Shown here piece by piece: positions 18,207 through 27,966 of a stretch of DNA of 64,000 bases (positions are counted from its first letter, which is position 1; each line of letters starts with the position of its first letter). This DNA is from Natrinema versiforme (lineage in GTDB: Archaea > Halobacteriota > Halobacteria > Halobacteriales > Natrialbaceae). Below the pieces are notes generated by a model that saw only the letters and a list, made by a program, of their open reading frames with translations, searched no databases and was not told the origin of the DNA. The position numbers were made by a program, and so were the translations under genes. Location: assembly GCF_005576615.1 (NCBI RefSeq), contig NZ_CP040330.1, positions 2,294,001 through 2,358,000 on the forward strand. Direction: 5' to 3'.

Positions 18207-18214
18207 TACTTAAA
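18207..18214 (-). promoter_or_regulatory. TATA-like box ahead of the candidate small RNA
   Basis: Minus-strand TTTAAGTA. Spacing predicts a transcript start at about 18183, the edge of the first hairpin. Confidence 0.35.
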
Positions 18215-18263
18215 TGTAACGACACAGGACAGCCACGAGTCGTGTCGAGTCCGCTCTACGCGA

Positions 18264-18416
18264 TCAGATGTGTTCTTCCTCGAGCACCCAGCCGATCGCG
18301 CGCTTGTAGTAGGTGAACATCTCCTCGACGCCGTCGTGGCGCATCTCGTCGCTCTCGAGGTGTTCTTTGAGGAACTCGTACTGCTCGCGGATTTCGTCTT
18401 CGTCACGCATACCCAT
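18264..18416 (-). CDS. Small acidic haloarchaeal protein (50 residues)
   Basis: A 50-residue protein, MGMRDEDEIREQYEFLKEHL at its start, predicted to be mostly helical and strongly acidic, ending in YYKRAIGWVLEEEHI. Such sequences recur as small conserved proteins in haloarchaea, but the function is unknown. Start may also be the ATG two codons later (18410). The aromatic and hydrophobic spacing suggests a helical hairpin or a dimer. No partner gene is adjacent. Confidence 0.7.
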   Translation of the reverse strand: MGMRDEDEIREQYEFLKEHLESDEMRHDGVEEMFTYYKRAIGWVLEEEHI

Positions 18417-18640
18417 CACTACCGACCGAGACGGGAAAAAAGTCGCCACGCGGCGGTTCGATCGGCGAGCGAGACCGCAGACGGCTCGCTCGCAGCAGTG
18501 CTCTCACCGTTTCACTCGAGAAGGGCCCGATTTCCGCCGTGAAACGATCGCGAACGGTCGATCACACGACGGGACGGTTCGACGGAGACCGCGCCCGCGG
18601 ATCGGCCGTTGCTCTCGGGACGACAGGTGCTCACCCCGTA

Positions 18641-18664
18641 GCCGCCGCTCTCGAGAGCGGCGGC
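18641..18664. repeat. Perfect 24-base palindrome in a 346-base spacer
   Basis: GCCGCCGCTCTC joined directly to its reverse complement gives a loopless 24-base palindrome. It lies in the spacer 18417-18762, which otherwise shows no gene. There is no T-run on either side, so it does not look like an intrinsic terminator; a dimeric protein site or a recombination relic is possible. Confidence 0.5.
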
Positions 18665-18762
18665 ACCGAAAAAGTCGGCGCGGACAGCGATCGGTCTCGA
18701 GTGTGGTACAACCGAACCGGTAGTGACGCCTCGACGACTGGGACGGCGGGGTCCGGCGTCGA

Positions 18763-19497
18763 TTACTCGCTCTCGTTGTCGTCTCCGCCTTCGGTCTCGT
18801 TTTCGCTCTCGTTGCCGTCCTCGGAGTCCGTCTCGTTTCCGCCAGCGCCGCCCTCGCCGAACGTCAGCGTGACTTCCTCGTCGTCGCCGTCGATCTCGAC
18901 GTCGTCCTCGGTTTCCTCGCCCTCGTTTTCGGCGGTGACGGTGTACTCACCGTCCTCGAGTTCTTCGAACTCGACTTCGCCGTTCTCGTCCGTCTCGTCT
19001 TCCATCGGGAACTCCTGACCGGTACCGGTTCCGGTCGTCTCGTTGTCCGACTCGTTTTCGGATTCGTTGTCGGACTCGTTCATCCCCTCCTCGTCATCGG
19101 TCATCGTCTCGTTGTCCGATTCGTTCTCGGACTCGTTGTCCATTCCCGCCTCGTCGTCGGACATCATCTCGTCGTCCGACGCGTTCTCGGATTCGTTGTC
19201 GGACTCGTTGCCCGTCCCTTCGTCGTCGGTCATGCCCATGCCCGCTTGCTCGAGCGTGACGGTCGCGCCTTCGACCGACCCCTCGCTGTCTTCGACCGTG
19301 ACGGTCAGGGTATACGTCTCGTCACCGGATTCCGTTTCGTCTTCGGTCTCGTTTCCGGACTCGTTGTCCGTTCCTTCCTCGTCTTCGGTCTCGTTATCGC
19401 CGCCAGGGCCGCTGTCGGCACAGCCGGCCAGCGCGAGCGCACTTGCTGTTCCTGCTGCGGTCACGAACGTCCGTCGGTTCAGTCGCTTACGGGACAT
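18763..19497 (-). CDS. Tat lipoprotein packed with N-glycosylation sequons
   Basis: A 244-residue exported protein. Residues 1-26 are a twin-arginine signal (LNRRTFVTAAG) with a lipobox LALAGC, giving a lipid-anchored Cys26. The mature protein is built from Asn-Glu-Ser/Thr and Asp repeats and has 17 Asn-X-Ser/Thr sequons, counted by eye. A beta-sandwich of the carboxypeptidase-regulatory type begins YTLTVTVEDSEGSVEGATVT (about 61-80) and resumes as EDETDENGEVEFEELEDGEY (about 165-185), with the repeat-rich block inserted between. Archaeal oligosaccharyltransferase acts on such sequons outside the cell, so heavy glycosylation is likely. Function is unknown; a surface or matrix role is inferred. 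Confidence 0.85.
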   Translation of the reverse strand: MSRKRLNRRTFVTAAGTASALALAGCADSGPGGDNETEDEEGTDNESGNETEDETESGDETYTLTVTVEDSEGSVEGATVTLEQAGMGMTDDEGTGNESDNESENASDDEMMSDDEAGMDNESENESDNETMTDDEEGMNESDNESENESDNETTGTGTGQEFPMEDETDENGEVEFEELEDGEYTVTAENEGEETEDDVEIDGDDEEVTLTFGEGGAGGNETDSEDGNESENETEGGDDNESE

Positions 19498-19812
19498 ATA
19501 TCTGGGTAGGACGTTCCGTCTGGTTTCGATGTGGCCTGCACCTGCCGTCCGTTAATCACCTATTGAACGACGCCCAGAAACTGGTGATCGTCATCGCCTT
19601 CGCACCATCAACGAGACGGAAATAACACGGAAAGCGACACTCTCCGAGAGGTCGACGGTGTCACTGGCCAAACTGTTCGGCCGACGTTCATACCGTGTCC
19701 GGTGACTTACCCGGACTACTCGCCCCTCGAGTCCGCAGCCGAATCCCAAAGACAGGACACCGCGTCGCGGCGGTCCGGTGAAACTTTCGGTGTCCCGGCC
19801 GTACCCCCGCCC
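19498..19812. other. Divergent promoter region, no gene
   Basis: The 315 bases between the divergent sequon-rich lipoprotein and the zinc-ribbon protein contain no convincing frame. On the minus strand GATTAAC near 19550-19556 may be the lipoprotein TATA box, leaving a leader of about 30 bases. Nothing else stands out. Confidence 0.4.
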
Positions 19813-20523
19813 ATGAAGATCCGGGGTGAGCGCGAGTGCAAGGCGTGTGGGACCCGTTGGTCGTACTACGAGACCGGCAGCGTCGGCTGTCCGGCCTGTG
19901 GCAGTCTGCGCAGCGTCGGCGTCGACGAACGCACCGAGCACACGGACCTGCAGGTCGCGTTCGATCTCACCCCCGTTCGGAACGCGATCGACGAAGCAGC
20001 GACCGACGACATCGCCGAACGGGCCCGCGACCGCTGTCGCGAGTACGTCCGCCGTCGCGGATTCGTCAACGCCGGCACCCTCCGCGAACTCGACGACACC
20101 TACCTCGCGGCGACCGAACTGCTCCACGTCGCCGACATCGTCGCCCGCGAGATCCGACTCGAGGACCGTGAGGAACTGTACTTCCTCTCCTTGCTTCGGG
20201 ACGCCGATCAGGGCGAGCGCCCGCCCGTCGAGGAAGTTCCCCAGACCTTGCGGGCAGCCCGCGGGCTCGCGTACGCGAATGCAGTCCGTGAGTACCGCCG
20301 CGATATCCGAACGTGGGCCGAGGACCGCGATCTGACTGCGAGCGAGCGGACCGCACTCGAGACGCTCGCCGAGCACGTCAAGCGGATTCGGATGCTCGAC
20401 GGCGATGTCGACCCGCGGACCGCCGAACGGCTCGTCGAAGCGACCCGCTATCTGGCCGACGGCCTGCGCGGCGACGAGGTCGCGTTCTCGCAGGCCCGAG
20501 AGCGACTGGATAGTCTCGAGTGA
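19813..20523 (+). CDS. Haloarchaeal protein with an N-terminal zinc ribbon
   Basis: A 236-residue protein. The start has a four-cysteine ribbon: CKACGTRW at residues 8-15 and CPACGSLRSVG at 26-36. The rest is almost all alpha helix with many Glu/Arg pairs and no membrane segment; DLTPVRNAIDEAATDDIAER starts the helical part. The frame is open 37 codons upstream, but MKIRGERECKACG at 19813 is the natural start for a ribbon protein. I believe it is a haloarchaea-only family (possibly DUF7117). Nucleic-acid or protein binding is suggested by the ribbon only. Confidence 0.8.
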   Translation: MKIRGERECKACGTRWSYYETGSVGCPACGSLRSVGVDERTEHTDLQVAFDLTPVRNAIDEAATDDIAERARDRCREYVRRRGFVNAGTLRELDDTYLAATELLHVADIVAREIRLEDREELYFLSLLRDADQGERPPVEEVPQTLRAARGLAYANAVREYRRDIRTWAEDRDLTASERTALETLAEHVKRIRMLDGDVDPRTAERLVEATRYLADGLRGDEVAFSQARERLDSLE

Positions 20524-20896
20524 GGAGCGCCGGGGCGATAGCAGGTCGCGGACACGGTTCCGTCAGGTCACGGTCGACGCGCCCGCAGCGATCCCCGCGA
20601 TTGCTCCGCGGAACGGTGACTCCGGTGGAGCGGACGAATCCGGGACCGCGTGGCAACTGATCGCTGATACGACACGATCGTTCCGAATCTTGTTACATTT
20701 ATACGCGGACCGGCTATCGACCGAGCGAACGGAGCGGACCCCGTCCGGACTCGCTCCTCCCGAGCGTCGACCGTCGGGTCGACCCGACCGGTTGGCCGAC
20801 CCCTCGCCCACTGAGATCGGAACCGACCGCAGTCGGTCGGCGCGGCGTTCGGTCTCTCCGGAACGGAGCCGATCGGGCTGTTCGCTGCACCAGACT
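20524..20896. other. Spacer with a probable promoter for the OPT operon
   Basis: A 373-base gap without a convincing gene. The clearest signal is GTTACATTTATACGC at about 20689-20703, a good archaeal TATA-like element; if used, the opt transcript has a leader of roughly 165 bases, which is long for a haloarchaeon. A short inverted repeat ACCGAC/GTCGGT lies at about 20822-20837 in that leader. Confidence 0.4.
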
Positions 20897-22869
<1,973 letters not shown>

Positions 22870-22873
<4 letters not shown>

Positions 22874-23217
22874 GCGCACACGGACCGAACGCGGTTCCGC
22901 GCCGTGCCGTGGACGACTGGGAAGAGACGCCCGTCGACGGTGACTCACGCGTCTCGATCACCTGGACGAAAACCCCGCGGAACCGGCTCGATCGGTTCCT
23001 GTTCGACCTCTTCGGGACGAGTCGAGAACGCGAACTCACGCTGGACCCGGTCGGAACGACCGTCTGGCGGCATTGCGACGGCGACCACACGGTCTCGGAG
23101 ATCGCGTCGATCGTCGCCGACGCACACGATGCCGACCGCGTCGAACCGGTCGACGAGACGCTCGCACACTTCCTCATGCGACTCGAGGAACGCGACCTGA
23201 TCCGGTTCGACGAGTAG
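22870..23217 (+). CDS. PqqD-like protein (peptide-recognition fold)
   Basis: A 115-residue protein. Residues about 55-115 fit the PqqD family: LTLDPVGTTVWRHCDGDHTV, then ASIVADAHD, then LAHFLMRLEERDLIRF. In peptide-modification systems this small winged-helix fold binds the leader peptide of a precursor. Its ATG overlaps the stop of the peptide transporter gene (ATGA). No radical SAM gene is adjacent; the nearest are 30 kb away. It could serve as a peptide-binding partner for the transporter or have an unrelated role. Confidence 0.82.
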
Positions 23218-23361
23218 TCGCCGAGACGGGTCCTCGGACGACACCTCTGTGTCTCCGTTTGCGCTGCGCTCGTTCACGGTGTTCGCCACGGGTATCAGCG
23301 GTGATGGGTCCGCCGCTCTCGAACGATCGGGAATCGACCTTCGAAATTGGCGTCGAACAGG

Positions 23362-24255
23362 TCAGGGAAGCTCAACGTCGATGTCTTCCTGCAGGCTCGC
23401 GGCTTTGACGGTATTGTAGAGTAACATCGCGCGCGTCATCGGGCCGACGCCGCCGGGGACGGGCGTGATCGCGCTGGCTTTCTCCTTTGCACTCTCGAAC
23501 TCGACATCGCCGACGAGTTCGTACCCCTTCTCGGTGTCGGCGTCGACGCGGTTGACGCCCACGTCGATGACGACCGTGTCCTCGGCGAGCATCGAGCCGT
23601 CGATGAGTTCGGGGACGCCGACCGCCGCGACGACGATGTCCGCACTGCGAGTCTTCGCAGCGAGGTCGTCGGTTCGGGAGTGACAGACCGTCACGGTCGC
23701 GTTGCCGTCGTCGGCCTTCTGAATCAGCAGGTTCGCGAGGGGTTTGCCGACGATGTCCGAACGGCCGACGATGGTCACATCCTTGCCCTCGATCTCCACG
23801 TCGGCGGACTCGAGGAGCTTCTGGACGCCGTGGGGGGTACAGGGACGGAAGCGGGCGTCGCCGGCGACGAGTCGGCCGACGTTCTCGGGGTGGAAGCCGT
23901 CGACGTCCTTGGCCGGGTCGACCCGGCGGATCACGTTGCGGTAGTCGACGTGGTCCGGGACCGGGGCCTGCACGATGTAGCCGTGGACATCGTCGTTCTC
24001 GTTGAGATCGGCGATGGTGTCGAACAGTTCCTCGGGCGGGGCGTCGCCGTCGACGTCGACGTGGTGGCTCTCGATGCCGACCTCCTCGCAGTCGCGCTGT
24101 TTCATGTTCACGTAGGTCTGGCTCGCGGGGTCGTCGCCCATGAGCACGGTCGCCAGTCCCGGCCGCGAACCCGCGTCGGCGAGTGTCTCGATCGCGTCGG
24201 TCAGATCGTCCCGGATCTCGCTCGCGACGGCGTTGCCGTCGATGATCTCGGTCAT
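23362..24255 (-). CDS. folD: Bifunctional methylenetetrahydrofolate dehydrogenase/cyclohydrolase
   Basis: A 297-residue enzyme that oxidises methylene-THF to methenyl-THF and hydrolyses it to 10-formyl-THF. Seen are TYVNMKQRDCEEVGI with the catalytic YxxxK (Tyr and Lys about 50-54), the DVDGFHPENVG loop, CTPHGVQKLLES and the NADP-binding VGRSDIVGKPLANLL near 170. The C-terminal ITPVPGGVGPMTRAML is standard. It belongs with glyA and thyA-folA in the same window as one-carbon metabolism. No operon partner is visible. Confidence 0.96.
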   Translation of the reverse strand: MTEIIDGNAVASEIRDDLTDAIETLADAGSRPGLATVLMGDDPASQTYVNMKQRDCEEVGIESHHVDVDGDAPPEELFDTIADLNENDDVHGYIVQAPVPDHVDYRNVIRRVDPAKDVDGFHPENVGRLVAGDARFRPCTPHGVQKLLESADVEIEGKDVTIVGRSDIVGKPLANLLIQKADDGNATVTVCHSRTDDLAAKTRSADIVVAAVGVPELIDGSMLAEDTVVIDVGVNRVDADTEKGYELVGDVEFESAKEKASAITPVPGGVGPMTRAMLLYNTVKAASLQEDIDVELP

Positions 24256-24353
24256 TACCTGAGTTGGCGGCCGCGAGGCTCATTAATCCCCGGATTCGTG
24301 CCCAGAACGGTCCCAAATTCGGGCCGAATATACACTTCCGTGTACAACCCGTC

Positions 24354-25166
24354 TCAGAACCGCGCGTCGAGGAACGCCCTGATCGCGTCGGTTACTGGCC
24401 CCGGGTTCTCCAGCGTCGAGGTGTGGCCGGCCTCGGGAATCAGTTCCATCTCGGCGTCGGGCAGTTCCTCGAGCATCGGCTCGGCCCGCGACGGCGGGAG
24501 CGTCGAATCCTCCTCGCCGTGGACGATGAGTACCGGCACGTCGATTTCGGAAAGCCGGTCGGTCACGTCCTCGCGGCCGAGCCACGAATTGAGTTCGTGG
24601 TAGACGGCTTTCCCGGGGTAGGTCGCCCAGCGGTCGACCCACGCCTCCACGAGTTCGCGGTTCTCCTCGAGGGTCGTCTCGCCGAACAGTTCGGCCGTCG
24701 ACCCCGCCGCGATTTCGCGGGGCAGCGGCTCGAGGGCGTCCTCGTACGGCTCGACGAGCGCGCTGTACTCCGCGCGTTCGTCGTCGGGATGGGGGGACGC
24801 TATCGAGTCGATCAGCACGAGCCCGTCGACGCGGTCCGGATACGCGAGCGCGAACCGGAGCGCCGTGAAGCCGCCCATCGACATGCCGGCGATGATAGCG
24901 CTGTCCTCGCCGAGGCCGTCGAGCAACGCCGCGCAGTCGTCGGTGAGATCCCACAGGTCGTAGCCCGGCGCGTACCGATCCGTCCGCGCCCGCAGGTCGT
25001 AGGCGATGGCCCGGTACTCGTCCTGCAAGGCCTCGAGTTGCGGCGCGAACATCGTCCGGTCCATCAGCGTCCCGTGTGCGAAGACGATCGGCTGTCCTTC
25101 GCCGAAGTCGGTCGTCAGCGCGTCGGTTCTGGATCGGTACATCTCGGTGGCTGTCTTGTCGACCAT
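24354..25166 (-). CDS. Alpha/beta hydrolase
   Basis: A 270-residue soluble hydrolase. The nucleophile elbow is GMSMGG with Ser96, the oxyanion loop is FAHGTLMDRT at about 29-38, an acid lies in HGEEDSTLP (about 215), and the histidine is in EAGHTST near residue 248. This is a complete catalytic triad. Related proteins hydrolyse esters, lactones or thioesters; the substrate is not predictable. It stands alone between folD and an unknown gene on the same strand. Confidence 0.9.
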   Translation of the reverse strand: MVDKTATEMYRSRTDALTTDFGEGQPIVFAHGTLMDRTMFAPQLEALQDEYRAIAYDLRARTDRYAPGYDLWDLTDDCAALLDGLGEDSAIIAGMSMGGFTALRFALAYPDRVDGLVLIDSIASPHPDDERAEYSALVEPYEDALEPLPREIAAGSTAELFGETTLEENRELVEAWVDRWATYPGKAVYHELNSWLGREDVTDRLSEIDVPVLIVHGEEDSTLPPSRAEPMLEELPDAEMELIPEAGHTSTLENPGPVTDAIRAFLDARF

Positions 25167-25293
25167 GTGAATTGGTAACTACAATCTCTCTGAAAAGGAT
25201 ACGTTATGCGGAAGAACACGACACGCGCCCGTACGGCGGCGGACCGGCGACCGAGACGGTCGATCTACCGGCGCTCGAGGCACACGCGGAGCG

Positions 25294-26235
25294 CTACCGA
25301 TTCATGCCCGGTTCGGCCACGTCCCACTCGGTCGTGTCACGCGCGTCGGTCACCACCGGCGCGTACTCGTCGGCGAGCCCCTTGTACTCGGTCGTCTCGG
25401 CCGCGTCGATCAGCGCTCGAGCCTGTCGCTCGTGGACCGCTCGAGCGACCGCCAGCGCGTCCGGGTCCACGTCGACGCTCTCGGCCTCGAGTTCGGGTCC
25501 GAGTCGCGCCGTCCAGACGTCGTCCTCGAGCAGGCAGACGGCCCGCTCGTCGGCCGACAACGGCGGGACGCCGGCGACGTGGTCGCCCGTGCCGACGAGA
25601 TCGAAGCGCTCGATCGCCTCGAGAATCCCGATCACGTCGGTCGCCGAGGCGTCGCGGTCGGCCTCGGCGAGCGCCGCCTCGAACGCGTCGGCATCGATCG
25701 GCGCGCTCATGGTCTCGGGCCGCGGCGTCGGATCGCCGCGGTCCTCGTGTGCGATGACCTCCTCCGCGACGGGGTCGCTGTCGTCCGCGACGCCCGGCAG
25801 CGGGTCGGCGCGGTAGGTCTCCCCGTTGTCGAACCGAACCGGGACGAGACCGATCGTCTCGCCGGTCGTGATGGCGTCGAACAGCAGCGGATCGTCGGTA
25901 TCGTAGCTCTCGAGGTCGAGCCCGAGCCCTTCGGGCGGGTCGGCACGGACCAGCGGATCGGGGACGGGTGCGACGATTTCGCCTCCTTCCTCGCGGAGTT
26001 GCCGCGGATACGGCGCGTCGGCGGTGGCCGCCTCTTCGATCCCGCTGCAGACGAGCATGGGAACGTCCTCGTAGTCGTCGACGTCCCAATCGATGTGGTC
26101 GCCGCTCGTGGCACCCATGTGGTCGGCGACCGGCGTCACCACGACCGCCAGCTCCGAGGCCGCCGTCTCGTCGGTCTCCCGGAGCGCGAGCAACTGATCG
26201 TCGTCCAGAACCGTTCCGGTCGGACGTGTAGACAT
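25294..26235 (-). CDS. Haloarchaeal protein of unknown function
   Basis: A 313-residue, very acidic soluble protein. The N-terminal half has hydrophobic strands broken by Asp/Glu (ELAVVVTPVADHMG, PMLVCSGIEEAA), and the C-terminal half is helical (DALAVARAVHERQARALID). No known motif, signal or membrane helix was recognised. The start ATG has a good codon context and the frame covers the length without gaps. Neighbours, an alpha/beta hydrolase and a tiny membrane protein, do not suggest a role. Confidence 0.72.
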   Translation of the reverse strand: MSTRPTGTVLDDDQLLALRETDETAASELAVVVTPVADHMGATSGDHIDWDVDDYEDVPMLVCSGIEEAATADAPYPRQLREEGGEIVAPVPDPLVRADPPEGLGLDLESYDTDDPLLFDAITTGETIGLVPVRFDNGETYRADPLPGVADDSDPVAEEVIAHEDRGDPTPRPETMSAPIDADAFEAALAEADRDASATDVIGILEAIERFDLVGTGDHVAGVPPLSADERAVCLLEDDVWTARLGPELEAESVDVDPDALAVARAVHERQARALIDAAETTEYKGLADEYAPVVTDARDTTEWDVAEPGMNR

Positions 26236-26367
26236 TGGCCGCGGTACGGTCAGGCCGCGGAAAAGCCGCGTGCCGGCGAGTGACAGGCGCCGTTGCGAGC
26301 GGTCAGCGAGCGACTCGAGGACTGAGTCGAAGCGTACGTTCTTCCCCTCGGGGTTCGAGGGCTACCT

Positions 26368-26499
26368 ATGGCCTCGAGATCGACGACGCGCGAATCGGTG
26401 CGCTCGCTATCGCCCGTCGTCGGGTTCGGTCTCACTGTAGCGATCACGCTGGCCGCGGCGATCGCTCTCGGCGTACTCGCGATGATTATAGTCGGCTGA
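26368..26499 (+). CDS. 43-residue single-helix membrane protein
   Basis: A short frame encodes 43 residues: a charged lead (MASRSTTRESVRSL) and one membrane helix beginning VVGFGLTVAITLAAAIALG. Codon use is haloarchaeal in style and the frame fills the space between two divergent neighbours. Such tiny one-helix proteins are often missed. Function is unknown; it might be a subunit or regulator of a membrane complex. Confidence 0.55.
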   Translation: MASRSTTRESVRSLSPVVGFGLTVAITLAAAIALGVLAMIIVG

Positions 26500-26555
26500 G
26501 AAGTGTGGGTTCGTAATCGGATCCGATAGAATCCGTCGGATCGCCTGCTGCTCTC

Positions 26556-27803
26556 TTACTCGTACAGCGGATTCTCGTCGCACAGCGTCGCGACTTCCTC
26601 GCGGACCTCCTCGATGACGGTCTCGTCCTCGGGGGCGTCGACGACGCGAGCGATCAGGTCGCCCACCTCGCGGCAGTCGTCCTCGTCGAAGCCGCGCGTG
26701 GTCAGCGCCGGCGTTCCGGCGCGGATACCGCTCGGATTGAACGGCGAGCGCGTCTCGCCGGGCACCGTGTTCCCGTTGAGGACGATGCCGGCCTCCTCTA
26801 AGGCCTCCTCGGCGTCGCCGCCGGAGGTGTCGGGGTGGCTGTCCCGCAGGTCGACGAGCACGAGGTGGTTATCGGTGCCGTCCGAGACCAGCGAGAACCC
26901 GTTCTCGGAGAGGCTCTCGCCGAGCGCCTTCGCGTTCGCGACCGTCTGCTCGGCGTACTCTTCGAAGGCTGGCTCGAGGGCTTCCTTGAAGCCGACGGCC
27001 TTGCCGGCGACGTTGTGCATGAGCGGGCCGCCCTGTCCGCCGGGGAAGACGGCGGCGTCGATGTCGTCGGCGTACTCCTCGCTCGTCATGACGATGCCGC
27101 CCCGGCCCGAGCGGATGGTCTTGTGGGTCGAACCGGTGACGAAGTCGGCGATGCCGACGGGCGACGGGTGGACGCCCGCGGCGACGAGGCCGGTGATGTG
27201 GGCGATGTCCGCGAGGTGGAGCGCGTCGACGTCGTCGGCGGCGTCCTGAATGCGCTCCCACTCGATCTCGCGCGGGTACGCGGAGTAGCCCGAGACGATG
27301 ATGTCCGGGTCGAACTCGGCGGCGTGGTCGGCGAGGTCGTCGTAGTCGATGTAGCCCGTCTCGGGGTCGACCTCGTACTGTTCGACCTCGTAGAGCTGGC
27401 CCGTGAAGTTCGCCGGGTGACCGTGGCTGAGGTGGCCGCCGTGGTTCAGGTCCAGTGACAGGATCTTGTCGTCGGGCTCGAGCATCGCGAAGTAGACCGA
27501 CTGGTTGGCCTGCGTGCCCGAGTGTGGCTGGACGTTGACGTGCTCGGCACCGAACAGCTCTTTCGCCCGCTCGATCGCGAGTTCCTCGACCTCGTCGGCG
27601 TACTGACAGCCGCCGTAGTAGCGCTCGCCGGGATACCCCTCGGCGTACTTGTTCGTCAGGGCGCTGCCCTGCGCGTCGATGACGGCCTCGCTGACGTGGT
27701 TCTCGCTGGCGATCATCTGTAACGTCTCTCGCTGGCGGTCTACCTCGCCCTCGAGGGCGTCGGCGACGGCGGGATCGACGTCCCGAACCTGATCGTGGTT
27801 CAT
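26556..27803 (-). CDS. glyA: Serine hydroxymethyltransferase
   Basis: A 415-residue PLP enzyme that converts serine and THF to glycine and methylene-THF, feeding thyA and folD. Recognised in order are LQMIASENHVSEAV, the KYAEGYPGERYYGGC motif (about 50), NVQPHSGTQANQSVYF, HLADIAHITGLVAAG, the PLP lysine in TGSTHKTIRSGRGG (about 228) and the C-terminal RAGTPALTTRGF. The frame is open 16 codons upstream of the ATG, but those residues are not family-like. It diverges from the CHAT protease gene. Confidence 0.97.
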   Translation of the reverse strand: MNHDQVRDVDPAVADALEGEVDRQRETLQMIASENHVSEAVIDAQGSALTNKYAEGYPGERYYGGCQYADEVEELAIERAKELFGAEHVNVQPHSGTQANQSVYFAMLEPDDKILSLDLNHGGHLSHGHPANFTGQLYEVEQYEVDPETGYIDYDDLADHAAEFDPDIIVSGYSAYPREIEWERIQDAADDVDALHLADIAHITGLVAAGVHPSPVGIADFVTGSTHKTIRSGRGGIVMTSEEYADDIDAAVFPGGQGGPLMHNVAGKAVGFKEALEPAFEEYAEQTVANAKALGESLSENGFSLVSDGTDNHLVLVDLRDSHPDTSGGDAEEALEEAGIVLNGNTVPGETRSPFNPSGIRAGTPALTTRGFDEDDCREVGDLIARVVDAPEDETVIEEVREEVATLCDENPLYE

Positions 27804-27934
27804 AGTCGAAGTGGGGTCTGGCGGCTGCATAAGTGTACCCTTCCCCGGCAAGTCGAGCCACTATCGCCGATCAGCGCGGCGACCGAACCGGCGGTCGCGG
27901 CCCGTGTTTGACACACCAGCACACCCCGATACAA

Positions 27935-27944
27935 CTAACTTACC
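27935..27944 (+). promoter_or_regulatory. TATA-like box of the CHAT protease gene
   Basis: CTAACTTACC is centred about 27 bases before the ATG at 27967, which fits a leaderless message. A small inverted repeat TTCAG/CTGAA flanks the start codon (about 27954-27966). Confidence 0.5.
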
Positions 27945-27966
27945 AGAGTGACATTCAGCCAACTGA

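Noticed and set aside
17981..18406. Minus-strand frame across the candidate small RNA
   Set aside because: Its residues are basic and Ser/Arg/Cys-rich, unlike acidic haloarchaeal proteins, and it overlaps the small protein at 18264 in another frame.
18641..18664. Palindrome as an intrinsic terminator
   Set aside because: There is no T-run after it on either strand and it is not adjacent to a gene end.
20405..20896. Long N-terminal extension of the OPT transporter
   Set aside because: The open frame upstream of 20897 has Arg/Ser/Pro-rich, non-conserved residues and lies opposite a probable TATA box; the family start is at 20897.
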